Positions 29,266 through 42,329 are shown, counted from the first letter of the stretch. The stretch: DNA of 64,000 nucleotides from Mustela lutreola (GCF_030435805.1 NC_081305.1:52362001-52426000); one strand, 5' to 3'. The notes: generated from the sequence alone by a model not told the origin. Numbers and translations: made by a program.

Positions 29266-29445
29266 TTTTTTTTAAAGATTTAACTCACTTATTTTATGTA
29301 CAGTGTGTGTGTACAATCACGGGGAACAGAAGGCAGAGGGAGAGAGACATATCTGGCTGAGCAGGGAGCCAGTTATGGAGCTCCTTCCCAGGACCAGCCT
29401 GTTCTAAGTAAAGGCAGATGCTTAACTAAATCACCCAGGTGTCCC
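29266..29445 (-). mobile_element. CAN SINE
   Basis: Target duplication TATCCTTC (29258-29265 and 29446-29453). Diverged. Confidence 0.82.
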
Positions 29446-29624
29446 TATCCTTCAATTGATTCAATTTTAAATGTAAGCATAACGGGGTACTCAAATTAAT
29501 TTTACCAGCTTCTACAACTGATAAAAACCCACTTTTCACTCAGGTCAGGAGTATAAGGAGAGCATGGGCTTTGAAACAACATAGGGACATCTAACCTAAA
29601 AACTGGGTGGGCTGTTTGAAGCAG

Positions 29625-29821
29625 AAATAGTCACCTCTATTTGCTGGTGACAAAGAGGGAGAAACAGGGAACACAAGTAGGGGGAGCTGCAGACAGAGGG
29701 AGGGGGAGAAGCAGGCTTCCCACTGAGCAGAGAGCCCAATACATGGCTTAACCTCAGCACCCCAGGATCATGACCTGAACCAAAGGCAGACACTCAACTG
29801 ACTGAGCCACCCACTTGCCCC
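29625..29821 (-). mobile_element. Old CAN SINE
   Basis: Worn minus-strand SINE ending GAGCCACCCACTTGCCCC. Confidence 0.78.
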
Positions 29822-29832
29822 TCAATTCTCTT

Positions 29833-30034
29833 TCTTTCTTTCTTTTTTTCTTTTTAGAATTTATTTATTTATTTGACAGAGATCACAAGTAGGCAGAGAG
29901 GCAGGCAGAGGGTGGGGGGGAAGCAGGGTCCCTGCTGAGCAGAGAAAATGATGCGGGGTTCGATCCCAGGACCCTGGGATCATGACCTGAAAAAAAGGCA
30001 GAGGCTCAACCCACTGAGCCACCCAGGAACCCCC
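29833..30034 (-). mobile_element. CAN SINE
   Basis: Flanked by CAATT(C/T)TCTTT on both sides. About ten bases from the previous SINE. Confidence 0.88.
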
Positions 30035-30229
30035 CAATTTTCTTTTTTTGACAAATACAGTGCACTACTGTAAATTCACTTTCCCTTCATTATGACTGTT
30101 TTAATGTTTTATTTTCTCAAGTTTCCTTCATTATAGAAACACAATATACACCATTTACCCTGGCAAAGTATGAAATAATGGACTGTTAATGTTCTAGGTA
30201 AGGGTTCTGGTCAAAAATAGAATATTTCC

Positions 30230-30421
30230 GGGATGCCTGGGTGGCTCAGTTGGTTAAGCGGCTGCCTTTGACTCAGGTCATGATCCCAGCGTCCTGGGAT
30301 CGAGTCCCACATCGGGCTCCTTGCTCGGCAGGGAGCCTGCTTCTCCCTCTGCCTCTAGCCTGCCACTCTGTCTGCCTGTGCTTGTGCTCTCTCTCTAACA
30401 AATAAATAAAATCTTTGAAAA
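30230..30421 (+). mobile_element. CAN SINE
   Basis: Exact 17-base target duplication AAAAATAGAATATTTCC (30213-30229 and 30422-30438). Confidence 0.96.
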
Positions 30422-30621
30422 AAAAATAGAATATTTCCATCCAAAAGTAGGTATGTTTTTCAGTTTGGGGGACACAAAAGATACACAGAGATGTCCAATT
30501 GTAGAGAGGTTGGCAGCCCACATGCCTATATTTTCCATGACTAAAATATAATTAATCTAGTTATTTTTTTCTCTAAAAATATATTCTGATTTAGAATCAG
30601 AGGAAAAGAATTAGGAAAACA

Positions 30622-30837
30622 GGGACACCTGGGTGGCTCAGTTGGTTGGGCGGCTGCCTTTCGCTCAGGTCATTGATCCCAGCATCCTGGGATGGAGTCC
30701 CGCATTGGGCTCCTTGCTCGACAGGGGGCCTGCTTTTCCCTCTGCCTCTGCCTGCCATTCTGTCTGCCTGTGCTCGCTCTCGCTCTCGCTCTCTCTCTCT
30801 CACAAATAAATAAATAAAATCTTTAAAAAAAAAAAAA
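30622..30837 (+). mobile_element. CAN SINE with expanded CTCGCT run
   Basis: Target duplication AAAAGAATTAGGAAAACA (30604-30621 and 30838-30855). The CT region carries a CTCGCT hexamer run near 30772-30790. Confidence 0.96.
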
Positions 30838-30879
30838 AAAAGAATTAGGAAAACATGTTCTAATCGGAGGAATGAAATA

Positions 30880-31869
30880 AATCTCTAAAATTGGCCCTGA
30901 ATTAATACAGAAGTACTTACTGTCTGAGGAAGAATTCAAATAACTGTCATAAAAATCATCATGGAGTAAGAAGAAAATTAGGAGGGTAACTAAATGTCAT
31001 CAGTAAAACTATACATGACAGAAATGTAAACCCAAAGACACAGAAAACACAACAATCAACCAAAGCTGGGAGCTGAAATGTACAATCACTGAAATTAAAA
31101 ATACACAAAGGGGTCAGTCACAGACTTGATTAAAGAGAAGAAAGATGCAGACAACCTAAAGACCCCAGGTTTTAAATTATCTGCTGAGAGGAACAAAGGA
31201 ACATGTGGAAAAAGGCAGAGTAGGAACTCATGAGACACCAACAAGTGCTCTCATAGGCACGTTACGGGGACCCCAAATGTAGGAGAGAGTAAATGGGACA
31301 GAAGGTTTATATGAAGACCTAAGGGCTTATAATTTCCATGTTTGTGGAAAGAAGAGACAAATTCAAGAAGCTCAGGAAAATTAAAGTAGGATAAAATTCA
31401 AGACATGAACACAGTGACACCTTACAATTAACCTATGAAAAGTCACCAGTAAAAAAGAGAATTTTGAAACAGTGTGATAAAAACAACTCATCTTATTTAA
31501 GAGATCTCCATAAGATTATTACTGGGATTCACAGCAGACCTGGTAGGAAGCACTGCATGGGACAGTTTATTCAAGCACTGAAAGATCAAAATATCCACCA
31601 AGAATCCTCTATCTGGGAAAACTGTTTTCCATAAAGGTAGAAATAAACACTTTTCCCACATAGAAACCCCTGTTAAGTTTACTCCTAGTCCTGTTCTACA
31701 AGAAATGTTAAAGGAAATCCTTCTAGATCAAGTGAAAGGATTCTAAGCAGTAATTAAAACCATATGACAATATAAACCTCTCTGCTAATTATAAATATTT
31801 TCACAATTATAGAAACCTGCAGTGTTATAATGAGGTAACACAAGTTGTTTTTATTTGTGCCACAAAATG
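30880..31869 (+). repeat. Old L1 ORF1-type relic in copy B
   Basis: Worn L1 sequence. 31600-31740 matches the ORF1 C-terminus and inter-ORF spacer and aligns with 3690-3860 of copy A. Confidence 0.6.
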
Positions 31870-32069
31870 CATTCTTTATAGATTTTATTTATTTGACACA
31901 CAGAGAGAGAGATCATAAGTATACAGAGAGGCAAGAGGGGGTGGGAGGGGGTGAAGAGAAGCAGGCTCCCTGCTGAGCAGAGAGCCCAATGGGGAACTCA
32001 ATCCCAGGACCCTGAGATGATGACCTAACCTGAAGGCAGGTTTAACCCTCTGAGCCACCCAGACGTCCC
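31870..32069 (-). mobile_element. CAN SINE
   Basis: Flanked by (C/T)ACAAAATG (31861-31869 and 32070-32078). Confidence 0.88.
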
Positions 32070-32244
32070 TACAAAATGTTTTTAAATCAAAGTATTTAAA
32101 TCATAAACCCAGGTAATAAAGTACACAATATAAAAGATAGAATTTGTGATACTGATAACAAAGTGGGTGCAGGGGTGGAGATAAGTTGAATAATTTTGTA
32201 TGCAATTGAGAATATCAGTTTAAAATGCTTATTTAATGTCTCTT

Positions 32245-32503
32245 TTTAAAGACTTATTTTTTTTTATTTGTGAGAGAGAGCACGTGTGTACAAAGAGGGG
32301 AAGCAGCTGGCAGAGGGAGAAGTGGGCTCCCCGCTGACCAAGGAGACCAACTTGGGACTCTAGCTTCCAAGATTCTAGCTTCCAATCACAGTTGTGCTCA
32401 GTAGAGAAGAGAGAACATTGTAGAATCTAGAATCCCAGAACCCTAGGAATGTGACCTAAGCCAAAGGCAGATGCTTAAGTCACCAAGCCACTCTTGCATC
32501 CCC
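32245..32503 (-). mobile_element. CAN SINE carrying a 60-base foreign insert
   Basis: Diverged SINE whose body is interrupted at 32371-32430 by a copy of 34121-34180, a stretch just upstream of the KRAB-B acceptor of copy B. Confidence 0.82.
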
Positions 32504-33990
32504 TAGAATAAAATACACAAGCAAAAAAGAAAGCACAACTACTTTATGTTGTGGAAAGTCCCAGACAAAAGGAAGTACATTATTATGGAATTGCAAAAAG
32601 CAGAATAAGACAAAATTGAAAATAAAAAATTCTCAATAAAAAAAATATATGAATTACCTAAAAGGAAAATCACTGTGTAACTGTATTTTCAAACACAGAC
32701 TGTGACCCCATGAAAAACAAACATTGGAATTGTTGGCATGCCTTCACTGATAGTAAAATTGTAATGAATATTCATTAATATCAACCATAGAAAGTCTAAT
32801 GAAAGATTTTACTAGTAAGCACTTAAAAGACATTGAAAAATGTATCATGTTGATATACACCTCCTTTTATGTAGAATATAAAGCTAAAATTCATTCTGTA
32901 GAATCAAGCAACCAAAATCCTTTCTTTTCTAAATAAACACCAACTTTGGAAAATATACTGACAATGACTTTATTTTTTTTTTAAGTATTTGGATGAATTC
33001 AGGTATATTCTGAGGAAATCAGAAGAAAAATCCAATGACTAATTTTTCCCTGAAGTAAAATTACATTTATAAGCAAAAGTTTTTCTTAAATATGGGGATT
33101 GTACTAATTATCTCCCTCACTTCTTATAAAGTACATGTCCATGTCCCGTCGGAACTTTGGATCTAAAAAATCAAAACTGAATCTCATATACAACTAATTA
33201 GAATGGAAAAGCACATAAGAACTTCATATAAGATTAAATTATTAAATGGTGCAATTATTAATAAATAAGGTAACAACTGAGACTACATTAAAGGCTATAA
33301 ATCGAGTTCTAAATATCCTAGCTCCCCTATGGCATTATTTAAGTAGGAATTCTAGGAAACAAACAGATACATTACATTATTTCACCATTTAGGAATGGAA
33401 CACCCAGACTGTGAACTTCTGAAGGGAAATATAGGATGTGAATTTTCTCATTTTAGGGAGGTACTTTGTGATATGATGAAGTTACAGAGTCTCAGTTTTG
33501 TATAGTTCATATTAAACCCTCCATAACACTCAAAAGCATAAACCTGAAAGTATGTCTGTCTCCAGTGTTTCCGGAATTTCCACACATACTCCAACATGCT
33601 CAGCACTAACCTGACACACATCTCACAGAAGGCAAAACAGAACTTACAAAGGGCTTAACATGAAAGTCCTCAGAAGTAGGGTGATTTCCACAGGGCCCTC
33701 ACAGCAATGGAGAAACTCTCAGATTAGGGGGCCCTCCCCCTCCAAAGAAAGACCCTCCCTGTGGATATGATGGACCATCACTGGAGCTGAAGGAGAATTC
33801 TTCAAGAATGTAAGAGTTTTATCATCTTGGATAGCATATGTCCCTCACTGAGAGGGAGACCAACAACACTGGGCTTCTTGAACTAATTTCCATTCAAGAA
33901 AATGCATGGAAGCTACACAGTTTAAGGTCAACCATCCTCTTTCACATTTGGATCTCACCTCTGTCATCTGCTTCATTCTTTCTCACCTAC
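32504..33990. other. Intron of copy B, no gene
   Basis: A/T-rich intronic sequence between the finger exon and KRAB-B. Much of it aligns with 4100-5550 of copy A. Confidence 0.6.
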
Positions 33991-34083
33991 CTGGATGGAA
34001 GGTTACTGTCTCCTTTCTTATCACATCCCAGAACTTATTCTGTTCCAAACAGGACACCAAGTCTGGCTTGGGCCCAATGAGAC
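33991..34083 (-). CDS. KZFP copy B, KRAB-B box exon
   Basis: A 93-base phase 1-1 exon reads LIGPKPDLVSCLEQ, then NKFWDVIRKETVTFHP. This is the KRAB-B pattern (xSKPDLVxxLEQxKEPWxVKxEET). It is one codon shorter than copy A in the LEQ-to-W stretch, and VSKP is changed to IGPKP. The acceptor TAATGAACAG and donor GTAGGT are intact. KRAB-B supports the repression driven by KRAB-A. The exon is too short to show as a conventional open frame and was found by comparing the two gene copies. Confidence 0.9.
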
Positions 34084-34120
34084 CTGTTCATTAGAAAAAG
34101 GGAAAACAGGTACTGCTGGA

Positions 34121-34180
34121 GATTCTAGGTTCCAGTCACAGTTGTGCTCAGTAGAGAAGAGAGAACATTGTAGAATCTAA
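34121..34180. other. Source stretch of the 60-base templated copy
   Basis: Lies 38-97 bases upstream of the KRAB-B acceptor on the minus strand. The homologous intron piece in copy A at 5683-5745 supports this as the original location. Confidence 0.75.
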
Positions 34181-34522
34181 AAAATGGGAAATGGAAATCT
34201 AGAAAATTTGGGAAATGGTTTCCCAAATGCTATTGCTCAAAATCCCCTTTACAACAGGATGGAGGGATTGCCAATGTTCACACCCTGACCTCCACTTCCA
34301 AGCAGTAGATAGAATAATGAATGAGAATTGGTGCAGAAGATGTGGGCAGTACCACTTAAGCCACTCAATGTTTAGAACTGCCAGGAATCTAAAGAAGTGA
34401 TGAGGAAAGGGAAGCTAAAGCTAAAGCTAAAGCTGAGAAGGAAGCATCACAAAGATGTTTCTCTCCATCTACAAAACCCTACTTATTCCCCTCTCTGCCT
34501 GGATCTGAAATTCAGTCATTCA

Positions 34523-34753
<231 letters not shown>

Positions 34754-35759
34754 TCACCAAGTGGCCATTGACACAGTTCACTACGGTCCCTAAGATGAGA
34801 GAGGGAGTTAATGTTCACCTCTAAACCCACGATCCAAACTTTCTTGGTCCTGCTTTTACCCTCTGAACTTTCTGCCACATTTTACTTACCCTCTTGTTTC
34901 CACCTTTTCATTTTTTTCAAAACACCCATGGACAGAGTCTGTTCCCAGGAAAACAGAAAGTGTCCAACTAAGGGCACTTACAGCCCTGAGGAAGAGCTTG
35001 GGCTTGCCCAATTTGAACTTCACCCCCATACACCTAAGCAGATGGACCAAGCAGTAAACGTTGGAGTGATCTACAGTTCCCTTTATCTCATGATAATATG
35101 AAAATCTCCACTGAAGACGGTACACAAAGTCCATTTACATAAATACAAAGTATCTAGACAAGGTTTTCTTGAGGCTCTTGTGCCACCTAATGCCCAGCTC
35201 TACAGAAGATAAGGCTCCAGTTTCTGAATATGCACCCTAACCCCAAATAATAGGAAATCCTTCTCCCTTGTTCTAGGGGTCTCTATGTTGCAAGTTATTC
35301 CCTGTGATTTTTCTTTTTTGAGGCAAATCAAGTTTGCATTCTGTGACAACACCACCAAATATAGTTTCTATCTGTGACTCACCAAGCAGTGAACTCATGT
35401 TAGTCCAGTTTTATGAAGACAACTGGTTCTGCCTTCAGAGAACATCCTCCTTTATATAGGAAGATCATTTTTAACCCAGTAATAGGCTCTAATGTATTCT
35501 GTGACTTTGAGGTAAGAGGATGGCATAGAATCCACAAAACCAGTATAAATACTGTGTGTTTATCCAAAGTAATTTGTCAAATGAAGTCCTCAACAAAGTA
35601 ACACACAGTTTTGAATACTGTGTTTCTATCATAGAGTATAAGCTCTGGCTACTTCTTAGGTGGGATGTTTTACTGGGTTACAAATGTACTTATCAAATTC
35701 TATTGTGAATTCAAATTTTAAGTCAGTGCATTGGAGACCTTGTAAAAATGTAGATTCTG

Positions 35760-35948
35760 GGGGCGCCTGGGTGGCTCAGTGGGTGAAGCCGCTGCCTTCG
35801 GCTCAGGTCATGATCTCAGGGTCCTGGGATCCAGTCCCACATCGGGCTATCTGCTTAGCAGGGAGCCTGCTTCCCTCTCTCTCTCTCTCCCTGCCTCTCC
35901 ATCTACTTGTGATTTCTCTCTGTCAAACAAATACATAAAATCTTTTTA
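35760..35948 (+). mobile_element. CAN SINE
   Basis: Exact target duplication AAAAATGTAGATTCTG (35744-35759 and 35949-35964). Confidence 0.96.
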
Positions 35949-36129
35949 AAAAATGTAGATTCTGTTCAGAAATACTGGAATGGGATGGGAGTCTGCATTT
36001 CTAAGGAGGCAATAGCCCATGACCCAAGAGATATATTTTTTAATGAGAGCTAGAACTCCAAGGCATGAATTACTGGAGGACTTGGAATTGATACAGTTGG
36101 TTTTTGTTTTGTTTTCTTTTGTTTTACTG

Positions 36130-36337
36130 ATTTTCATTTAATTTCAAACACAGAGAGAAAGAGAGCAAGAAACAGCAGGAGCCGGGGTGGGTGCAGTAAG
36201 GGGAGGGTTGCAGAGGGAGAGGGATAAGCAGACTCCCCACTGAGCAGGGCCCCCATCACAGGGCTCCATCTCGGGACTCTGGCACCATGACCCAAGCCAA
36301 AGGCAAACAGTTCACTGACTGAGCCACCCAAGTGTTT
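36130..36337 (-). mobile_element. Old CAN SINE
   Basis: Diverged minus-strand SINE ending GAGCCACCCAAGTG. Confidence 0.8.
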
Positions 36338-36847
36338 CTGAGTAGGTTTTATACCAATGACAGATTCTACTGGAATAGCAAGAAAGTCAACAACAATCCT
36401 TTTCTCACCATTTCCTAGTTTCTAGAGAGCATCTAACAATTGTTCATAAATTAAGGTGAAATGAAGAATAATAATCTTAGAAAAAAAACATTATTCTTCT
36501 AATTTTATGGGAATATTTTGTCAAACATCCAGAAACATGGAAGGGATCAGGCTTTCACCAAGGTTATCTGACCTAGAGTTGATTTAAAATGGCACTCAGG
36601 TCAGTATACAGAGAGACCCTAAAGTAGTATTCATAGAAGGTGCCCAACCTGAGAAGAATGATGAAAACAAGAAGGATCCACCCAACACTGATCTACCATT
36701 GTACAGTCATGTACACATCCATATATTTAGAAAATACTTATACCCACAGGAAAAGTGATAGAATAGAAAATTTTCATGCTGCCTAATTTAAGAAACTGTT
36801 TCAATGACATGACATTCATAAATCTTTTTGCTGATGATGATGCCTTT
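36338..36847. other. Intron of copy B, no feature
   Basis: No gene or recognisable repeat seen. Confidence 0.4.
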
Positions 36848-37036
36848 TTTTTTTAAATATTTTATTTATTTATTTGACAAAGAGAGATTCAGTGAGAGAG
36901 GGAACACAAGGAAGGGCATTGGAAGAAGCAGGCTTTCCACTCTGCAGGGAGCTGGATCCGGGGCTCCATTCTAGGACCCCAGGATCATGACCTGAGCCCA
37001 AGGCAAAGGCCAAATGACTGAGCCACTCAGGTGCCC
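36848..37036 (-). mobile_element. CAN SINE
   Basis: Target duplication TGATGATGATGC(C)TTTT (from 36832 and from 37037). Confidence 0.92.
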
Positions 37037-37190
37037 TGATGATGATGCTTTTCTTTTATTACACTATCAACACAAACATACTGAATGACAGAAAGAAAAC
37101 AACTTCTCTTTCTGATACTACTATTATGAGGACTAGAAGCAAATAATGTTCACTTGTAGTCCAGGGGGCTGACCTACAGCTGGCATAGTT

Positions 37191-37382
37191 TTTCTGTTGT
37201 TGTTGTTTTAAGATTTTATTGAGAGAGAGAGACAGAGAGAGAGAGTGAGCAGGGCAGAAGGAGAGGGAGAAGCAGACTCCCCACGGACCAGGGAGTCTGA
37301 TGTGGGCTCAATCCCAGGACCCTGAGATCATGACCTGAGCCAAAGGCACACCCTTAACTGACTGAGCCACCCAGGCACCCCA
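37191..37382 (-). mobile_element. CAN SINE
   Basis: Flanked by CTGGCATAGTT and CCTGCATAGTT. Confidence 0.88.
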
Positions 37383-37663
37383 CCTGCATAGTTCTAGAAG
37401 CATCAGCTAGGCGCAAATTGCTACATTCTCAGTGGATCTTGGGACTACCTGTACATATCCCCCATATTAATATCAAGTGGAATAAGTGCTCAAGGAATCT
37501 TGCAAAAGGACTTTTATAAGTACAGATTCAAAGAAACATTTATGATCTTATACTCCCTGCACAGCCCCTTCCCAGTAAACATTAAGCACAGAACCACCAG
37601 CTTGATGCAGCCAAAGTGCAGCTTTCCTGCCCATTGATATGGTACTGTTGAAATAAACTTACT

Positions 37664-37853
37664 CGGGGTGCCTCGGTGGCTCAGTGGGTTAAAGCCTCTG
37701 CCTTCTGCTCGGGTCATGATCCCAAGGTCCTGGGATGGAGCCCCACATTGGGCTCTCTGCTCAGCGGGGAGCCTGCTTCCTCCTCTCTCTGCCTGCCTCT
37801 CTGCCTAATTTTCATCTCTTTCTGTCAAATAAATAAATAAAATCTTAAAAAAA
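37664..37853 (+). mobile_element. CAN SINE
   Basis: Target duplication AAATAAACTTACT (from 37651 and from 37856). Confidence 0.94.
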
Positions 37854-38214
37854 GAAAATAAACTTACTAACTTGCACCATATATCCTCTCAAGAATTCTC
37901 TCTTTCTTGGCCATTGTAGTCAATGATCCTGTACCATAGTAGCTCGTTGAAAATTTTGATTAAATTATCATTTGTGTATTAGATCTCAGGATTTTAAGAT
38001 ACTGAACAATGTTCATTATGTGATTCTTGGTTTGTTTGTTTGTTTGTTTTCTGAAAACACAAAGAAGCAAATAGAAGAGTAAGTCTGTGATAGGAGTGTC
38101 CAGTAGAAGAAAAACTATAGGATGGCGGGTTGACTGAATGAGAATCTCCAACCCAGAACTCATATCCCAACTACATAGAAGTGAGAACCCTCCTTGTCCA
38201 GTGCAAACTGATGA

Positions 38215-38790
38215 ATTTTGGATATGAGCCATTTGTCAAGAAAGAATTCTTTAGATGTTTTTGATGTGAAATATTGGGTTTCAATAGTGAATTATGAAAA
38301 AAAAACAATTATTGAGATATCATTGGTGCAAAAAAATGTGGTCTTATTAAACTGTGGGTCAGGACCTTTTGGTCAAAGAGTTGCACTGGGGTTGTAAGCA
38401 GTGACTGATTACATACTTTCAAATGGGGAGAGGGTGAGGGATGGTGGGAGTGTCTAAGGAATTTGGAGTCTAGACTCCTAGGACCTTGTCAGGAGACCCA
38501 TTAGATATCTATCAGTGGGCCATATGCTTGGATGATGATGGCCAACACTTATTTGGGGAGTAGAAATAAAGGAAGTTTCCAAAAGGATTTTCATATGTTA
38601 AAGAGGACTTAGAGGATCCTGGAGGTCTGGCTGCCATCAAGTTAAGGCTGCTTTTTATCTCCAACAAATCATTAACATTGAGGCAGTTGTGAATTCCTTA
38701 AGAAATGCCATACCCTGCTTGTCTCAAGTATTTATCCATGGGCTGCAAGTTGAAGGAAATGTACCCACACTTCTTAGGACTTTGTTCTCT
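38215..38790 (-). repeat. LTR fossil (ERV1-like), copy B site
   Basis: The same element as 6955-7350, at the equivalent duplicon position and better preserved here. Confidence 0.55.
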
Positions 38791-38810
38791 TCCTCAGAAA
38801 CTATAAGCAA

Positions 38811-38985
38811 GGGGCACCTAGGTGGCTCAGTTGGTTAAGGGTCTGCTTTTGGTTCAGGTAGTGATGTCAGGGTCCTGTGATGGAGACTTTCCTGGGGCTC
38901 CCACTCAGTGGGAATTGGCTTCTATCTCTCCCCCACCCCTAATTCTAATACTCTCTCTCAAAATGTAAATAAAATATTTAAAAAA
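38811..38985 (+). mobile_element. Old CAN SINE
   Basis: Head GGGGCACCTAGGTGGCTCAG, diverged body. Confidence 0.85.
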
Positions 38986-39000
38986 CAAAAAAAGAAACTT

Positions 39001-39195
39001 GGGGTGCCTGGGTGGCTCAGTGGGTTAAAGCCTCTGCTTTCAGCTCAGGTCATGGTCCCAGGGTCCTAGGATTGAGTCCCGCATTGGGCTCTCTGCTCAG
39101 CAGGGAGCTGCTTCCTCCTCTCTCTCTCTCTGTCTCCCTGTCTGCCTACTTGTGATCTCTGTCAAATAAATAAATAAATAAATAAAATTTTAAAA
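39001..39195 (+). mobile_element. CAN SINE inserted in the tail of the previous SINE
   Basis: Flanks AAAAAAAGAAACT (38987-38999) and GAAAAAGAAACT (39197-39208). Confidence 0.92.
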
Positions 39196-39872
39196 AGAAA
39201 AAGAAACTAAAGTCAAGAGAAACTCAGAACAAAGAAGTTTCCACCTGGAAGGCGATGGTTGCTGCATGTGGCTCAGAACATCTAAGCTCCTTACAAATAA
39301 TGAGAGGGTAAATATGAACATTATAAGGGATGAATCTGGCAGTCAACAAAAAGCGAATAAATGCAGTTCACATCAGGTGTATAGAAACAAATTGCTATCA
39401 GTGCCTAAGGCACAAGCAAAGACACACCATCACCAGTGTTTCCTTAGAGTCTGGAAACAGCAATTCAGAATAAAATCTAATTATGAGAATGCAGTGGATT
39501 TATATACATTTCAATCACATGTAGATTCTGTAGAGCCTGCTTTTAGGCAAAGAGGCTTGAGTAGAGGAGTGGAGAATGTGCCCATAGTGACCCTCCCGCT
39601 GAGTCCAAATAGCCCCAACAGGGGGCCCACCTCAAGGTAGCCATAGGCCCTAACAACCAGGTACAGTGATGAGTAAAGGGCCTTAAGTCCCCACAACTCC
39701 TCACCTTCCCCCTTTCAACACAGCCCCACTCACTATATCCTGGAAGCCAGCCTCTCCTCTGGTGCCCTGCCTGCAGCTCTCTGGCAGGGTGTTCAGTCAA
39801 TTTATGTCTCCTCTGTTCTCCCTTAGGTGCATTCTTCTCAATGCCCATATGACTGGCTTTCTCCCAATCTTT

Positions 39873-40071
39873 TTTTTTTTTTTTTAAAGATTTTATTTAT
39901 TTATTTGACAGAGAGAGATTACAAGTAGGCAGAGAGGCAGGTAGAGAGAGAGAGGAGGAAGCAGGCTCCCTGTTGAGCAGAGAGCCCGATGCAGGACTCG
40001 ATCCCAGGACCCTGAGATCACGACCTGAGCCGAAGGCAGCGGATTAACCCACTGAGCCACCCAGGCGCCCA
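39873..40071 (-). mobile_element. CAN SINE
   Basis: Target duplication TCTCCCAATCTTT (39860-39872 and 40072-40084). Private to copy B. Confidence 0.95.
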
Positions 40072-40159
40072 TCTCCCAATCTTTGATCCATGTTTGAAGT
40101 CCCCATCTGATGGTCAGAGGCATTGAAACACCAGTTTCCATGACCTGTAATAGCTAGTA

Positions 40160-40368
40160 TATATATATATTTTTTTTTTTACTTTATTTAAATATTTATT
40201 TATATTTTAGAGAGAACAGGGGAAGTGCTGAAGAAGAGGCACAGAGAGAATCTCAATCAGATTCCCTGCTGAGCATGGAGCCAAAACAGGGCTTCAGGAC
40301 CCTGAGATCAGGACCTGTTCTGAAATCAAGAGTCTGACACTTAACCCACTGAGCCATGCAGGCTCCCA
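40160..40368 (-). mobile_element. Old CAN SINE shared by both gene copies
   Basis: Counterpart of 8178-8333 in copy A. Flanks TAGCTAGTATAT and ATCTAGTATATT. Confidence 0.82.
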
Positions 40369-40921
40369 TCTAGTATATTTTAAATAGAGTATCTTTCTCA
40401 CATCCTAAAGAGCAAGACTCACTCCATGATTTTTCCCCAAGAACTTTCCAAGATATTCTTGATTTCATATCTATTAGGTTGATTTGGGCATTTTCTTATT
40501 CCTGGGCTACACAGAGCTGATAAAGTATCTACATGGAACCTACATGAGAAATGTTTTTCTTCGCTGAGATCCCAAGAACAAACCTCAGCAGCAATAGGAA
40601 TCTTGGATTCACACCTTCCCCTCTAGATCAGTCACCAACAGAATATTTTCAACAGTTGCAGGTTTTCATTGAAATTGACAGCTCTTGATACCATGTTGGA
40701 ACCCAGGTTGAAGACACAGGACACAGTCTCTGGGATATAGGGGAGAAGTGTTCTGCAGACCTAGCGTTCAGTTTCATTTCTGAAAAGGTTTTAAAATGTT
40801 TTAAAAATAGGTGAAAATATAAGAAGAAACATCAGAACTAGAGGAAACATTTGCAGTTTCTAAATGCAAGCAATTTCAAGAGAAAAGCATGATACAGTCT
40901 CTCCTGGGACACCAAGCTTAC

Positions 40922-40936
40922 CTGAGAACTGGCCAT
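40922..40936 (-). CDS. KZFP copy B, start-codon exon (MASSQ)
   Basis: On the minus strand the sequence reads ATG GCC AGT TCT CAG followed at once by the donor GTAAGC. MASSQ, or close variants of it, followed by a phase-0 junction into KRAB-A is a typical start of KRAB zinc-finger proteins. The matching exon of copy A is at 9564-9578. The upstream extent of this exon (5' UTR) is not clear, because no strong acceptor is visible in the preceding 60 bases. Confidence 0.78.
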
Positions 40937-41581
40937 TCTTTCTCCTTGTCCTCTAGATTTGTTTCTCATAAGCTTTTTGTGGAGAAATCACAGCTGCATC
41001 ATGAGAAAATGCCCATAAAGCCGCCAGTAGAACCTCTTCACCTGTAAACTATTTACCCAAACGCAGGACCCAGAAATGCAGAGAAGTCCCAACTTCTTGG
41101 TCCCTTGTGTCAGGAGCCATTCAGGAAATGTGACTTCCTATTTTATACCCAATCCCTGACTTTTCCTTCCTGCTTTTAGAACCCACAAATTCACTACAGC
41201 ATAGGAACCATGTGCTGCATGGACCCGACCCTCCAGATTCACATAGAAGAGACCCTGTTACCTCTTCGTGAGCCAAAGCCGCCTCTCCAATCTCATAAAA
41301 AGCACCTGAAGCCCTCGGGATTACCCCTGGCCTCATTGAGAATCACCTGGAGCCCTTAATTAACAAAGCACTGTTATTTCCACCCCAAAAAACTGACAGA
41401 ATCTGAGGGGGAGGACACCAGTCATGATAATTTTGAAATCCCACATGTGATCCTACTGGGAAGCATTTGGGAGGTGACCTTTGCCTAAGCATGAGAACCA
41501 AGGCTGTGGTTGTGACCACATTTAGATCCATGCCTTCTGCACTGGTCACAGCTTCTGGAGATTGACACATTCTCCCTCTTT

Positions 41582-41787
41582 TTTTTTTTTTTTTTTTTTA
41601 AATTTTTTTATTTATTAATTTGACAGAGAGAAATCACAAGTAGACGGAGAGGCAGCCAGAGAGAGAGAGGGAAGCAGGCTCTCTGCTGAGCAGAGAGCCC
41701 GATGCGGGACTCGATCCCAGAACTCTGAGATCATGACCTGAGCCGAAGGCAGCGGCTTAACCCACTGAGCCACCCAGGCGCCCCAAC
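41582..41787 (-). mobile_element. CAN SINE upstream of copy B
   Basis: Exact 17-base target duplication ACACATTCTCCCTCTTT (41565-41581 and 41788-41804). The empty site is visible in copy A at about 10745. Confidence 0.97.
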
Positions 41788-42329
41788 ACACATTCTCCCT
41801 CTTTCAGGAACACAGAGGGAGACAACTTACAGATGAAGTTTCCCCTTATAAATCCAAATGTCTCTTTCAAAAGCAAACAGATACAGGGTTTCAGAGCTTT
41901 TCCTTTATCTGGTGTCTATAAAAAAAATTAAAAAAATATATTTAAAAATATTTTTTAAAATATCAGCCCCAATTCATCCTTGGACCAAAGAGACATATTT
42001 TAGGGTGACAAAATGCTCCCATTTACGTAGATAAATGTATATTTTCATAAATATCTGCCACAAAGTTTTCCAAACTGAATGTACTTTTTACTCTCCTAAA
42101 AACAATATATGAAAATTCTAATTCCTCACCATTCCTTGAAATTTGGTGTTATCCTTTTTCTTTATTGCACCCATTCTAGGAAATAGTAAGTGCTTTTTCA
42201 ACTATAGAAAATAAAATAGTCTTCCTATAGTTGTGTTGGTGACTGAATTGTAAACCACTTAAAAGCATCCGGTTGCCATGTTTATCTGTTGTTTTTTTTG
42301 TTTTCATTTTTTTTTTTAATTATTATTTA

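Noticed and set aside
41140-41147. TATAAAAT on the minus strand upstream of copy B
   Set aside because: The copy A counterpart lacks it, KZFP promoters are usually TATA-less, and no transcript start can be seen.
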